In this document: positions 40,806 to 52,677 of the stretch, in pieces
Layout of the letters: every line of letters starts with the position of its first letter
How positions within the stretch are numbered: the stretch's first letter is position 1
Source of the DNA: Rhizopus arrhizus
Lineage: Eukaryota > Mucoromycota > Mucoromycetes > Mucorales > Rhizopodaceae
DNA length: 64,000 nucleotides
Assembly: GCA_024220505.1 (NCBI GenBank)
Contig: JAKZZE010000005.1
Coordinates: 2,316,501-2,380,500 of the forward strand
Reading direction: 5' to 3'
The notes under the pieces: generated by a model
Told to the model about the DNA's origin: nothing
The model's input: the letters and a program-made list of their open reading frames with translations, nothing else
Databases searched by the model: none
Position numbers and translations under genes: made by a program

Positions 40806-42038
40806 TTTATATTTTGTGTTAATAAAATCATAAATAAATATGAAACTTTGCTTTCAAACTTTGATACTGTGTATTTACTTCTTTTTATCATATTTTCTAT
40901 ACACCCTTGTTGCGCGCATCATTGGCTACGAAAGGCAAAACAAGCTAAGCAAATGCTAACTTTATTTTCTATAAATAAAATCATTAAAAAGCCAACGAGT
41001 ATCGAATGATCATTACACAAGATATAGCTGTTATCTCATGTTACATTATAATGGTTTTATTTCCTCAAAAAAACTTATTATTCATCGTTTTCATAAAGCG
41101 CTTGCTTTTTTTTTCTGCGGGGTAAAAGGAAAATTCTATTTACTAAACCATTCTATAAAGCAAGCCATGATAACAAAAAAGATACATAATTCTTTGAACT
41201 TGTTGTTAAAATTTATCGTCATCTTGATGTTGCTAAAACTTGAAAATAGCACCAATTGTAATATTACGACTCGGCTCGAATTACTGAATACATGGAAAAT
41301 GATCATAAACTGGTATTAGCGAACAACAGTTTCCTTTTAATTATCCTTATTTTCACACGTTCAAAAGAAATACTCAATACATTCTGGGCAAGCATAGAAG
41401 CGCTCTTTGCCCTTATTTACTTAAACAGTAATGTACGCTTTTAGAAGCAAATTTTCTCCTTAAATAAAAATATTACACTTTGTTGTTACTAAAAGGACTT
41501 TTACTTTCTCAATTACAACACAATAATAGTCACACATTGACCAAGCTATAGTTTATTGAACTAGGAAGTTGGAAAGATAATTCTGATATAATGTTAAGTG
41601 GCATATCAGTCTAGTATAAAATGTCTTAACCAGTTGTACAATAAACAAAAAAAATTTAATCAGCTTTTTTCTTTCTTGAAATACTGCCTTTCATTTTTGT
41701 TTCTTTATTTTATATATAAAAAGTGACAAATAAATATCCAATGGGAAAGTGTAATATAAAAGTAAGACAGTAGAACTTTTTTTCATAAATTCAATTGCTA
41801 ATTCTTAATCTTATAGTGAACAACACGAATGAAGTCTTAACTTATCATTACGATTGTACAGCTCAATATGCAGAATAAGGTCAAGACAATTAACTGTACA
41901 TTATTATAGGAACCAAGTAACATATTATGCGTCATGAACTAAATTATGTTTCATTTCATCTCTATTTAAATACGTCTTATGATTCAACTAATTTTTATTA
42001 CATATATTCTATTATGACAAGCCATTGTTACTCAACAG
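40806..42038. other. Intergenic, nothing recognised
   Basis: AT-rich; two ORFs (40725-41009 and 41038-41319, plus) have no recognisable domain. Confidence 0.45.
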
Positions 42039-43113
42039 AAAACGGATACCGGTTCTGACCGAGAACAATATGCTTCTATAACAGAACTATTACGTAGGAT
42101 CTCTCAGAGAATTCGGCACTGGCAGCAGTAGTACAAGCCTGTTTGGACACAATACACCAGGCTCGCTCTTGGACGATCAAGAACCTTACGTATTCATATC
42201 TGATTCCTATCAATCTAAATGAGATTAAGATGTATTTAGTGAGCTCCTGAAATTTGCAGACGCTACTGGCCCTATATTTGAAGAAATACAAGTTATTTTT
42301 CGGTCTTCCTTGGCTGGAAAATTTGAATTGAATAAATTTTACAAATCAGGTTCAGCTTCATCTAGCAAAAAGGTCTGTATTAAGATACACTGAGAAATTT
42401 TTGCAAAAGCAGAACACGCCAAGCAGTTGTTACTTTTATATATGGAAGTGATGGCAAGCTAACTTATCATTTAAAAGTAGTACAGTTTTCTTGAGTAAAA
42501 ATGTGTAGATTTGAGGAAAAAAGCAGAAAATGGGTTATGCCTGCATCAATTCCTCAATTTTTATTAAAACCGAAAATACGATGGTCCATTAATATGGGGT
42601 AAAGATAAAAAACATGATTGTCTTTAAGGAAACATTGAAATAAAAAGATACTTAGCGTCTTTTGTCACAGATAGGACTGACAAGAACTAATTATTTGACA
42701 AAGCTGAACAAGACTTTGAATTTATTAGATTATTAAGATGATTCAAGATACATTATATTGGCAAGTGACACTATGTATAAGATAAGGAACAGTCAACTCT
42801 ATGAATTCTAAAGTGAAACAAGAGATGGGCCAATAGGATGGATAAATCATCAATTAAATTGTACCATTGAACAAATAAATGAACGTATTTGGCATGTATA
42901 TCCTTGAACTAAATCATCGGGCCTCCTTTTCTCTCTCTCTCTTGAATAGAATGAACAATTGATTTAAATGAACAACTTTGCCATCAAGCCGTATATACAG
43001 CTTTCCGACTAAAATCAATGTCTTATTCTTTTAGAGTCCTAAAGGTAGTACAAAACAGTGACCCAACGTTCGCATTGTTCAAAGTAAAATCATGGTTAAG
43101 TTTAAAATAAAAG
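42039..43113 (+). pseudogene. Possible decayed gene of unknown function
   Basis: Several plus-strand segments look protein-coding but are broken by stops and shifts: EQYASITELLRRIS (from 42080), then after a frame change LFGHNTPGSLLDDQEPYVFI, then KFADATGPIFEEIQVIFRSS and FELNKFYKSGSASSSKK (42250-42375), CRFEEKSRKWVMPASIPQFL (42507-42590) and LCHQAVYTAFRLKSMSYSFR (42985-43045). The segments follow one another on one strand over 1 kb as exons or fragments of one gene would. No family recognised, and I could not thread them into one spliced frame, so I treat it as decayed. Confidence 0.3.
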
Positions 43114-43565
43114 TTGAGTTTTTTACGAGTTTTAATATTGAAAGAATGCTTTACTCTATTTCTTTATTTGATTCATGTTCTCATTTATGCTCATTGTAAT
43201 CGTCATGTGGTTAATACCCCTTTATTCTTCTAGAAATGATAAAAGCTTATGTTGGTACAAATAAAGCACATGATTTTGTAAAAGTGAATATGTTAAGATC
43301 AAAAAACTTTTGCTATATTTATAAATAGTCATAATAACTACACAAGCAGTGAAGCATGGTCTTTCATGCGTTTCATCCAAAAAAAAACATACATGTAACA
43401 CAAAATACTTACATTTTCTTGTCCTGCAAAATAAGCTTTACAAAGGATCCAAATATAAAGAGAATCAAAAGTGCACTCTTTCCTTTTCTTTTTTCTCTTT
43501 TTTTTTTATTGTTTTCTATCGCAAAAATATTTTTTTTCATTAAAAGCTTTTTAAAGAGCATTATA

Positions 43566-45207
43566 ATGTATTCTTCATCGCTGAAAGTCTATAAAAAATT
43601 TGGTTTTTCCAAACAAAGTAAAGCACCTATCATTTCAGGTTTATATCACAAAGATTACACATATTTATAAATGAACTTTTCTAATTACTCAATTATAGAC
43701 CAAAAGAGTAAACGTTTTTTAAAAGTTGGTTCAGAATTATTACAAAACACCATTGAAAGTAAAAAACAAATAAAACAATCAAGGTATACAATTTGCGTTA
43801 TATAAAGATACTCGTGTTGACATTTTTTATTGTATTATATATAATAGTACATCACAAACAAGCTCTCCTGCAGAAATGTCTTCAAATTTATCCAAAAGAA
43901 CAGCCTCTCAAGGTAATTGAATGGGAAAAAAAGAGTCTCTTTGCCTAATTCATACTTTAGCAAAAACTGAACGCAAACTACTTGCTCCTGTTCAAGAAAC
44001 ATGCCAAAGAAAGATTTCGATGACGCAGAAAACCAGCCATATGACGTTTGACCACAAAATACCTTCTCAAATCAACCAAGTTTTAAGTGAGCGATTCCCA
44101 AGACCAAAAGGTACCTCAACTAGTTCTAATTCTTCAGCGTTCTCATCCAGCAAGCGTCGTCGACAAAGTCAATTGACCAAAAGCTCAAGTAATATATCCT
44201 TACCCTATAAACAATCATCTATCGCTTCTTCTTCGGAGCCTTTGACAACAAAATCAAATAGTAGCCAGAATGTAAAACTTTCCTTTAGAGAAGAAAATAA
44301 TCTACTGGCTGCTATATTCTCAATAGAGCAAACACTTGAGGCAGAAAGAGCCTTATCTCATGCATTACAGAAGCAGAAAGAAGGCAAGTTCATTATATAA
44401 TCGAAATAACTATAGGCAACTTGACTAACCTGGAGCTCTTTTTCTCTTTAGCCATTATAAAAGATTTGGATTTTCTCAGTGACCTATCAGATAAGGCAAC
44501 TAATGAACGCGATCAATTCAAATCAAGTTATGAACGAGAAAAGGTATATGCTCATGAAAAACTGGAGAATCCTTTCTCTTATTTTACTTTTACTAACATA
44601 AATCAAAAGTTTGAAAATGAAAAGTTGAGAAAAGAGCTTAAAGCATTAAAGTAAGTTTCTACTGTTTATATTTTTCATGTTATTTTTTTTTTCAACAAAT
44701 TTCTATTACTATTTAATAGATTAGCAAATAGTCAAACAACCCAATTGACAGCAGAGGTAAGTTGCCAATTCATTAATGAACTTCCATTGATTAAATAAAA
44801 ATATAAAGCTTAAAAAATATAGTGCAATTCTACTGCATAAAGATAATAACATCAAAAATCTAAAAGCTAGCCTTAACTTTGCAAAACACCAAATGGAAAT
44901 ATTAAGAAGCACGCTGGAAACTTTGTTGATAATAGACAATTTTAAAGAAAGCATTGCGTTTGAAGAAGTGACGTTAATCAAAGAAAAAAGGTAGTTTTTG
45001 TAGGTTAAAATGCTCCCAGTGATCATTCTAAAGTTCCTTTTGATCTGTAGTTTCAACAATCCAAGTCGGCATGAGGATGATCTATTCTCGTCCTACCAGC
45101 AATCATCTAGCTCTTCTTCGTGTGCTACTCTTTGTTCATCTAATATGGACTTTGAATTATCTAAAACCTGTTTGAATAAAGAAAATATGGATGTCATAAT
45201 CACATAG
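43566..45207 (+). CDS. Ser-rich coiled-coil protein of unknown function
   Basis: Nine exons keep one frame: 43566-43638, 43699-43783, 43848-43912, 43961-44383, 44452-44543, 44610-44650, 44720-44756, 44809-44990 and 45051-45207; about 384 residues. The first half is basic and Ser-rich (SSSKRRRQSQLTKSSS and similar), suggesting nuclear or cytoskeletal disorder. From about residue 190 a long coiled coil runs (EENNLLAAIFSIEQTLEAER, DFLSDLSDKATNERDQFKS, FENEKLRKELKALK, KNLKASLNFAKHQMEILRST). The Ser-rich tail contains NKENMD, a KEN-box-like degron. One intron is GC-AG (44384) and another has a perfect TACTAAC branch site (44591-44597). The architecture fits a mitotic/spindle or septation coiled-coil protein, but I cannot name a family. 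Confidence 0.7.
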
Positions 45208-46192
45208 AAAATTTACAAACGAGAACTCTAAACTTTTTCCTGCCAAACAGTTTGCGCTGTCATTTAACAATGAGAATTTATTCAGTATTTAGTCATATGA
45301 ACAGCAAAATAAGCTGCTACAGTAAAAATAAATGGATTATCCCATAATGGGCTATAAGAAAGGATATTAAGAAACCTGAAGAAGCAACATGCTTGTGTTT
45401 CTTTACTCGTCTTGGAAAACTGTTTAGTGAAATGATTTCAAGAGTCGAATTTATCAGTACATAATCCTATACAGGCAGCAGGTATATGTGTGAAAGAAAC
45501 CATTAATCAAACTTGCAAAAGATTGGACTCTCAATCAGCAAGACAAAATGGATGTAAGTCTTCCTAATTATTAACAGCTATGCCAACCACCTAAATTATA
45601 CAAAATGAAGTAAAAAACTGTGAAGATGGATTGTATCCATCATGAATTATAGGCTAATACTCTGTTACAGTTGATGTTATTTTTGGGAAAAGGCAATAGG
45701 GGTTGTAATATCAGATGAATATGCGGATTTCATCATTGTCTTTGAACAAAGAAAAGACAAAAATGCATCATACATGCTTCTACCAAATACTTTACAGAAA
45801 CGTAGAGACCGTATCTACAATGCGCAGATCAACTTGGCCACTTTTGAAATACAAATGAAATTATATTGGTCGTAATTGCTATAAGTCTATTAGAAATTGT
45901 CGCTGTTACTCACCTGGATATGAATAAGATGTGATGGTTTCAATTTATAAAGCTTGTAATTGTTGAAGCTTCTTAGAAGCTTGATAATAACAGTATTCTT
46001 AAACCCAACTGTAAAAAAATCTGAACCAGCTTGCTTTGTATATCAACCATCTATGCATCGCTTGTCTCCGTTTCTCTTTTTACTGCTGAAAGCTAAAAAA
46101 CACACACACACAAAGAATGTACAATATTGTATGTATACTTTTTATTGAATAATCCCTGCGATATAATTTAACATGACAAGAGTCAAGTTGAT
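45208..46192. other. Intergenic with a short coding-like relic
   Basis: No intact gene. An open segment at about 45695-45875 (VVISDEYADFIIVFEQRK, LPNTLQKRRDRIYNAQ) looks like a degenerate exon without a start. The rest is AT-rich 3' flank. Confidence 0.35.
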
Positions 46193-46939
46193 TTAGTGAC
46201 CAAGCACAGCAATAGCAGAGTTGATTTCCTTGACAGAATCAGCCTTAGATTCAACAGCCTTCTTTTGGATAGCAGCAAGAGCAACCTTGCGTTGATAGTA
46301 AGCGGCGGACTTGGCCTTACGCTTTTCTTCGAGCTTGGCAACAATATCTTGGTACTTCCATCCGACTTCATGAGAGATGCGGCCAATGGTAGTGTACTTG
46401 CGACCGGGCTTGAGACGGAGGACACGAAGAGCATCGGGAACAACCATACGCTTGACACGGTCATAAGGAGCAGGGACACCTTCAAAGAGCTTGATGCGAT
46501 CCAAAGCGGCAGCACCACGAGCAGTCTTGTGAGGGACCATACCACGGATGGCCTTATACAAGATGCGAGAAGGAGCACGGAAGTGGAAAGGACCACGAAT
46601 AGGGTTGACAAGACAACGCTTGTTGAGATAAGCGTGGTACTTCACTATACGTTAAAACACTATTGTTCAATTCGGCTGTTCATTCTAAATTTGACTAAAT
46701 TTACATACATTTGTTACGGAAGAATTCACCAGAAACATTTAACTCTTCACAACGAACAACAACGACCTTTTGGCCATTGAGGGCTTGCTTAGCAATGATA
46801 GAAGCAAGACGACCGAGAAGATGACCTTTGCCGTCAATGACAACAACCTGATAAACATATGCGTATGGAATTAGAAAGCCTGTTTTCATTCTTTTTCTTT
46901 TGTGTTTCACGTGTGAACTACCTTTTCAAAAGTAGACAT
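46193..46939 (-). CDS. RPL16: 60S ribosomal protein L13A / L16 (uL13)
   Basis: Three minus-strand exons: 46939-46922 (MSTFEK), 46847-46709 and 46644-46193, giving 202 residues (human RPL13A 203). Signature stretches: [73 protein letters not shown] and [19 protein letters not shown]. uL13 is a surface protein of the large subunit near the tunnel exit. Codon use is strongly biased like that of RPL12 and RPL17. Confidence 0.97.
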
Positions 46940-48017
46940 TATTTTTTTTGGAGCAGGGAAAGAGAAGGGAAGCTCGTCTGTGAAAACCCCAGACTTGATT
47001 TTTCTCTTCTTGCCCTTCTGGATCCACTAAGCCACTGAAAATATAGTGAAATAGAGAGGACCAAGCCACAGAGCTTGCCACACAAGTGGTAAGTTACTGC
47101 AGCAGAGATCATTTTTACTAGAAGGCTTTATATAACTGGAGAGGAAAGCACACTTCTCGCAATTCTGATATTTGGGGAGAAACGATTTTTAGATTTATTT
47201 TCAAAAGGTCATTGGTTTTTTTTTTGCGAGTAATTTTTTAATAGAAAATTCTGTTTATATTCAGTCCTAAATGGGCACAGGGTATCGTTACACCTTAATT
47301 ACCTAGACCAGTACAATTTTAATAGAATATTGAAGCCTAAAAAACCTCTTGGAGACCAAGAGGAAAGAATGTAAGAAAATGTAAAGGAACAGATGGAATC
47401 TGTATTTTGCTTTGTTGATCCAAGTGAGAAAAGGAGAGTTCAGATAAGTATTTATTGGAAAGAAAAGAAAGATTCATGGTGTTGAATAGTATAAACATCA
47501 GAAAGCAAGCGACAGAGCATAGGTCAGACGAAGGACCAATAGTGCTTAATCGAATTCGGTTTGAGTGAGGTTTCTAAAAGTTTCTTCAGGATGTGTGTCC
47601 CTAGGTCTTGAATAGAAAAAAGAACTTGTAGCTGGCAATGCATTTGTAGACAATAGACAACGTGTTGTTTGGTCAAGTGGTGAGACTGACAGGGGGTACT
47701 GTCAGAGAGACCCTTCAGACGGTCGGCCTAGACACCAGCAGATGCATCGGCTGTATTAAAAAAGACAAAAAGCTTGGATTCTCGTTCAATGTAAATCCTG
47801 CAAAACGATTGGAATTAAATATCCTCTAAAGTGTGAAGTTCTAAATCAGAACAATAGGTACTTGCACTGCTTTAATTGTTCTCGGCAAAAAATACTGTTT
47901 AGACAAAAAGATAGCCGACAAACTTTTTAATATTGATCATTGGATATTTGATTTTATTTAAATAAAGCCCATGCAAGCTTATAAAGATATATATGATTGC
48001 CACACACCTTTTCTAGA
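46940..48017. other. RPL16 upstream region and intergenic DNA
   Basis: No gene recognised. One perfect hairpin CCTCTTGG-AGA-CCAAGAGG (47345-47363) lies in the middle. A mixed-composition patch at 47560-47760 has no family resemblance. Confidence 0.4.
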
Positions 48018-48926
48018 TTATCCAAAAAGTGTCATTAAATACTTCGACCTGTTCATTCCAAATATCTGTCCAATTTTAGTTTTGAATGGTGGTAAGGAAA
48101 AGTGCTCAGGTTCAAACTCTGCCATAGAGTTTAATACCAGTATAGCACCATGTTCTTCAGGCCCTGTTAGCTTTTTGATATTTTCATCTGGAATCCATAC
48201 AACCTACAAATCACAGTTTGTCAACCAAGACAAACCACCTCTTTTTTCTTACATTCATCTTTGCATTCAAACCAGCTTGAACGCCATTGACGGCATCTTC
48301 GAAAACTAAGCAATTCTCTGCGGGAGGGTTTCCCAAACGCTTCTGTGCAGCCAAGAATAAATCAGGAGCTGGTTTCCCATTCTTGATTTCAGCATCATCT
48401 CCACAAATAATCACATCAAACAGTTCAAAAAGCTCCTTGTTCAAAGATGTCTTGAGTTCGAATTTTGATCGAGTAGAAGAAGTTGCAACAGCGATAGGAA
48501 TGTTGTGTGCATGTAAATGACGAATTAACTTTTCAACTCCTGGTAAAACTTTTGCATGAGGAAAGAGTTCTTCCTGAATGACAGCAGTTAATTTCAAGTA
48601 CTCAGTTGTTGTCATGGGTAATTTGTAAGTTTCTACAACCATGGCTGCTGACTAATGAAAGATTAATTGAGCAAGAAAGCAAAATACTAATTTTATTGCT
48701 GTACTTCATCACCAGTTCTTCCCATTAGTTTGCTTTTAATGTCCCAGGTGAACCGGATTCCACCAGCATATTCATTTAGTATTTGCTGCGTCACTTCTGT
48801 ATAGACACGCTCAGTATCGAGAAGAAGTCCATCCTAAACAAAATATAGTCCCTTTTTAAAAGCTATGCCTAGTATGTCGATCTATGTTTTTACCATATCA
48901 AAGATACAGTGAGTAATGTGGGCCAT
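48018..48926 (-). CDS. HAD-family phosphatase, GS1/HDHD1 (pseudouridine-5'-phosphatase-like)
   Basis: Four minus-strand exons: 48926-48894, 48833-48705, 48651-48253 and 48203-48018, giving about 248 residues. Motif I is split by the first intron: CIFDM then DGLLLDTE gives DxDG with both catalytic Asp. Motif II is VATSS, the lysine motif is NGKPAPDLFLAA, and motif IV is LVFEDAVNGVQAG. VYTEVTQQILNEY and KLMGRTGDE mark the cap domain of the HDHD1/GS1/DOG group. The C-terminus VVWIPDENIKKLTGP and LVLNSMAEFEPEHFSLPPF is typical of the group; a further 20 residues follow, longer than usual. Likely a small-metabolite phosphomonoesterase; substrate not decidable from sequence. Confidence 0.92.
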
Positions 48927-50500
48927 TTTTAATAGAAAATTATATTCAAGATAAAAAAGTCGTAGTTTTTTATGCTTTTATGTTTAAACTTTTATTTTAT
49001 TTATAAATTAAAACCCAATTGTGAACTTGATGTCTCTTGGACTGCTTCAGATCTTGAAAAATCCTTATGGGAGCAAAGGTAAAATATTAAGGCATGAAAA
49101 AAAGCGAGATCAGGTGTAAAGACACTAGTATAGGGAAGCAGAAAGCCAATTTAAGTCTTCGCCCAAGCTATGGGGAACAAGGAATGGAGAACTTTTAATG
49201 CCTTTACAGTGTGAATACAAATACAGAAATAACAACTTTGAATCTACAAATATTTTAAAGCCAGTGGTCAGTTGCTTCCAACGTATTATTCAAAATATAA
49301 ATATTCTAAGTATCATAATTGATTCCTTTTCTCTTTGATTTTCTGTTATATAATATATCCTAAGCTTAATTGAAACCAAAGCAAGAAGCTACCTATAAGG
49401 GAATTACATATTAGCATCAATGAAGCTACTGCTGAAATTCAAGAATATTTGAAATTTAAATTTAAAGTTGATTTTGGACAGAGGATGAGTAATTTTCGGA
49501 CAAAAAGAATAATTATCGACTGCAAATATATCAGAATTTACTATTAGATACCGTACCTTTTAAATATCTAAGTCATCTATGAAGACGAAACCGTATCCGC
49601 TATGACGATTTCCTGTTAAAAGATGAACGGTCTTCCTTTACCCTCCTAAACAGAAAGTGACATATCATAGATATTTTTACTTGCATTTAAATCTCTATTC
49701 CAAAGTATATAACAGATTTTACAATCTAATCTACTGCTGGTATATTTTCCGTCTGAGAGCTTCATTGGACATAAGTCACTATCCTTACAGGGATTGCAGA
49801 CCTAAATAAGTCAATAAAATAAAAAGTTAGTAACGATAGAAGCTCGTTTTAATGCTCATTGTAAATACTTTTGATATCCTAAATTCATTTGTTTTTTTTT
49901 TTTGTAGACCAAGTTATCTATTAAACTTTGAGCCACACATTGCAGATTGGTGAGATTACATTTTTTTAAAAAAATACATAAAGCTATGAAAAAATAAAGA
50001 TAGGGAAATGCATAATATCGCGGTTGATCCAGGGACAAGACCTTTTATATGATTAGCATCATTATTCTTCATACCATCACTAAAAGCAACTAGAAGGGTC
50101 GCCTGAGAAGATTTGAATCCGCACTCGCTCTATCTCACCTTCTTCTTTTGTTTTTGTAAAGCATTATTTATTTTGTTACTGTTAATATTGCATTTTGAAC
50201 GTTAAATTGATTAATTTAACGTACCTTTTTTCTTTATTATTCTTCTTTCTATTTTTCCTTCTTCTGTGCTGTCTATTCTTTTTAGTTTTTTTTAGTTTTT
50301 TTTACTTACTATATTTTTTGCTACTATTCAATAAAGTATTGTCAACTGCGTTTGCTCTGTCTTCCTTAATAGTTATAGAAACGGAAGACAGGAAACTTTT
50401 GATTGTAAGAATTGAATAAAGCAGGTGAATGGCGTATTATATAGCGAATGTATTTGTCCATCTTTTGCTCGTTAATTACTTTACCTGACGGTGTGTTTAC
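48927..50500. other. Gene-poor region
   Basis: No gene recognised. The sequence is AT-rich with T-rich patches near 50225-50330. A tRNA-like T-arm phrase at about 50118-50130 (minus strand) does not fold into a tRNA. Confidence 0.45.
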
Positions 50501-50510
50501 TTCAATATTT

Positions 50511-50850
50511 TTAATATTTTTTTTTTTTAAATTTCACTTTTTCCACATGAGCTGTTCTTCTTGCTGTACTAGCATAGCACGTTCTTTCCTTGGTACTACA
50601 ACGTCTTATCTCCTTCTCTTCTAATAAGTGAATAATGTTTACTGTGAATATATGCTTTCTTCCCGGATCAGCTATGTATGACAGAAAGTATTCATCTGCT
50701 TCCTGAGTATGAAAATTTTCCAGGTTAAAAATATTGATGTTGTTAATTTCATTACTATTTACCTTTCTTCTGGCAAATATAAAACACATACTGAAGCAAT
50801 CCGCCTGAACGCAACACGTGAAGCATTCAGTAATATCACTTGATAATAGC
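50511..50850 (-). pseudogene. Possible TnpB/Fanzor-like transposon-protein fragment
   Basis: A minus-strand reading, possibly with one intron (donor just after ARRK), gives EADEYFLSYIADPGRKHIFT followed by EIRRCSTKERTCYASTARRT and AHVEKVKFKKKKY. DPGxxxxFT resembles the RuvC-I start of TnpB/Fanzor-type RNA-guided nucleases, and the RRCSTKE...RRT.H.EK phrase resembles what I recall of Mucoralean members. No zinc-ribbon, RuvC-II or RuvC-III follows, so at best this is a fragment. Assignment is weak. Confidence 0.3.
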
Positions 50851-50867
50851 TCAAGTCTAAAGATAAA

Positions 50868-51398
50868 TGTATGTGAGTACTTAAGGTTTTTATAGTATAA
50901 AGTAGGCTAGTCTTAAAGGATTTTTGATTTGAGGCCAAGATTTTGGATAGAGTTTGGTATTCAAAGTAGTAATAGATTGAAAATTAGTTCGCTTGTAATA
51001 AGTGACCACCAGATATTGTAAAGTAGATCAAACTGTTGTGAATAAAATAAAGTAAAAGATAAAAAAAAAAGGGATTACAATGAAGTGTATTTGCTTCAAG
51101 GGACTTCTTGTTCTTGATATTAGATAAAATTAAAGAAAAACAAAAGATTTACTTTGTATGATATTTATTAAAATGATCAAAAAGTAAAGTAAAATAAAAG
51201 TAATTTCAAAAGTAAGTAAGTCAAAAGTTAAGAAATTCGAAGTTATTTATATGCTTTTGGCTCTTCTGATTATATGCTGTTTTTGATGATTTTGTGGATA
51301 TTTTGTATTTTCCTGGATCTGAACTAGTTAGAGAGAGAAGTCAAAGGCTGACAAAGTTTGCTGCATTGCGTTACAACAGTAAAAAAAAATTGGAGTTG
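50868..51398 (-). repeat. LTR-like unit, subfamily A, copy 1
   Basis: Diagnosed by similarity to the copy at 52080: both have TATAGTATAAA(A/G)TAGG near their left end, the conserved core GTGACCACCAGAT (here 51001-51014) followed by GTA(A/G)ATCAAACTGTT, and then ACAATGAAGTGTAT and CTTCAAGGGACTTCTTGTTC. No coding capacity. Probably a solo or nested LTR of the second gypsy family; orientation is taken from that element. Confidence 0.65.
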
Positions 51399-51717
51399 TT
51401 GTAATTTTTGTTGCTTTAATGGCTTGGGATTTGAATAGGCTTTTAGATTGATAATAAAGTTGATAAGAAGATTTGATAAGAGTTTTAAAGGTAAATTTGT
51501 TGATAATAGTGACCACCAGATCTTGTTAAGTTGATCAGACTTGTTTTATATTCAGGTAACTTGATAAGAGTATTAAAAGGTTTTACAATGAAGATAATTG
51601 GCTTCAAGGGACTTGTCTTGCTTGTGTTTTAAGAGTGTTATACCAAAAGATTCAGGGATAAAGATACTTGGTTTATTGATAAAATATATTTATATTGTTA
51701 AGAGAAGTAAAGTCAAG

Positions 51718-51779
51718 AAAAGTAAGTCAAGATAAGTAAGTCAAGATAAGTAAGTCAAGATAAGTAAGTCAAGATAAGT
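51718..51779. repeat. Tandem TAAGTCAAGATAAG repeat
   Basis: About four 14-bp units inside LTR-like unit B copy 1. Confidence 0.8.
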
Positions 51780-51884
51780 GAAGTTTTGTCAAAAGAATAA
51801 AAAGCTAGGCTTTTTATAGGCAAAAATATAAAGTTCAATTTTTACAAAATGTAAAAATATTCGCAAAGGTTAAAAAAATATCAA

Positions 51885-51975
51885 AAGGTTAAAAAAAATA
51901 TCAAAGGTTAAAAAAATATCAAAAGGTTAAAAAAATATCAAAAAGTAAAAATATATCAAATGGTTAAAAATTTGT
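51885..51975. repeat. Tandem AAAAGGTTAAAAAAATATC repeat
   Basis: Five to six imperfect units of 17-19 bp inside LTR-like unit B copy 1. Confidence 0.8.
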
Positions 51976-52079
51976 CAAATAGGAAAAATAATGACAATTT
52001 GTAAAGTGATTTACAAAACGTCAAAATTAAAGCTTGAAAGAAGTTTCGGAGTTCAAATCTTCATAATCATAGTGTGAGA

Positions 52080-52677
52080 TTGGAGTTTGTATGGTTTATA
52101 TAGTATAAAATAGGTTTGATTCAAGAGAGACTTGATATAAGATCAAAAGTTTAGGTAGGATTTGATTCCAAAAAGAGTAATGATTTGAATATAAGTTGCT
52201 TGAGTAAAGTGACCACCAGATCTTATAAGTAAATCAAACTGTTTTGAGTAAAGTAAAAATAAAAAGGTAAAATAAAGGTAAAATAAAATAAAAAGGATTT
52301 ACAATGAAGTGTATATACTTCAAGGGACTTCTTGTTCTTGATGTTAAGTAAAATAAAAGAAAAACAAAAGAGATTTACTTTATATGATATTTATTAAAAT
52401 AATCAAAAAGTAAAGTAAAACAAAAGTTAAGAGTAGGTTAAGAGTGAAGTTCGAAAAAAGAATAAGATACGTTGGGCTATTTATATTTTTTTTGGTTTTT
52501 CTGATTATATGTTGTTTTTGGTGATGGTGTGATAAAAGTTTAATTTTGTATGAATTCATAGAGTTATATGAATTCACAGAGTTGTATCAATTCAAGAAGC
52601 TGTATGAATTTGCATGATTGTATGAATTTAGGCAAGCTTCGTGGCACCAACAATTGAATTTTCCACGGTCGTTGTGC
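52080..52677 (-). repeat. LTR-like unit, subfamily A, copy 2
   Basis: Near-parallel to 50868-51398: TATAGTATAAAATAGG, the GTGACCACCAGATCTT core (52207 onward), ACAATGAAGTGTATATACTTC and GAGATTTACTTTATATGATATTTATTAAAAT. The A and B units alternate A-B-A-B across 50.9-53.3 kb. Confidence 0.65.

Larger units (their letters stand above)
51399..52079 (-). repeat. LTR-like unit, subfamily B, copy 1
   Basis: Starts TGTAATTTTTGTTGC, like the unit at 58671. It shares GTGACCACCAGATCTTGTTAAG (core), ATGAAGATAATTGGCTTCAAG and the long block ATACCAAAAGATTCAGGGAT with 58671-59172. Contains internal tandem repeats listed separately. Confidence 0.65.

Noticed and set aside
46183..46780. Long open frames on both strands over RPL16 (minus-strand frame to 46611 and plus-strand frame 46196-46780)
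   Set aside because: Both are shadows of the biased codons of the ribosomal-protein gene; no family match.
47345..47363. Perfect 8-bp hairpin with 3-base loop
   Set aside because: No T run or transcript context; single hairpins of this size occur by chance.
50100..50140. tRNA-like T-arm phrase on the minus strand
   Set aside because: The flanks do not pair into acceptor, D or anticodon stems.
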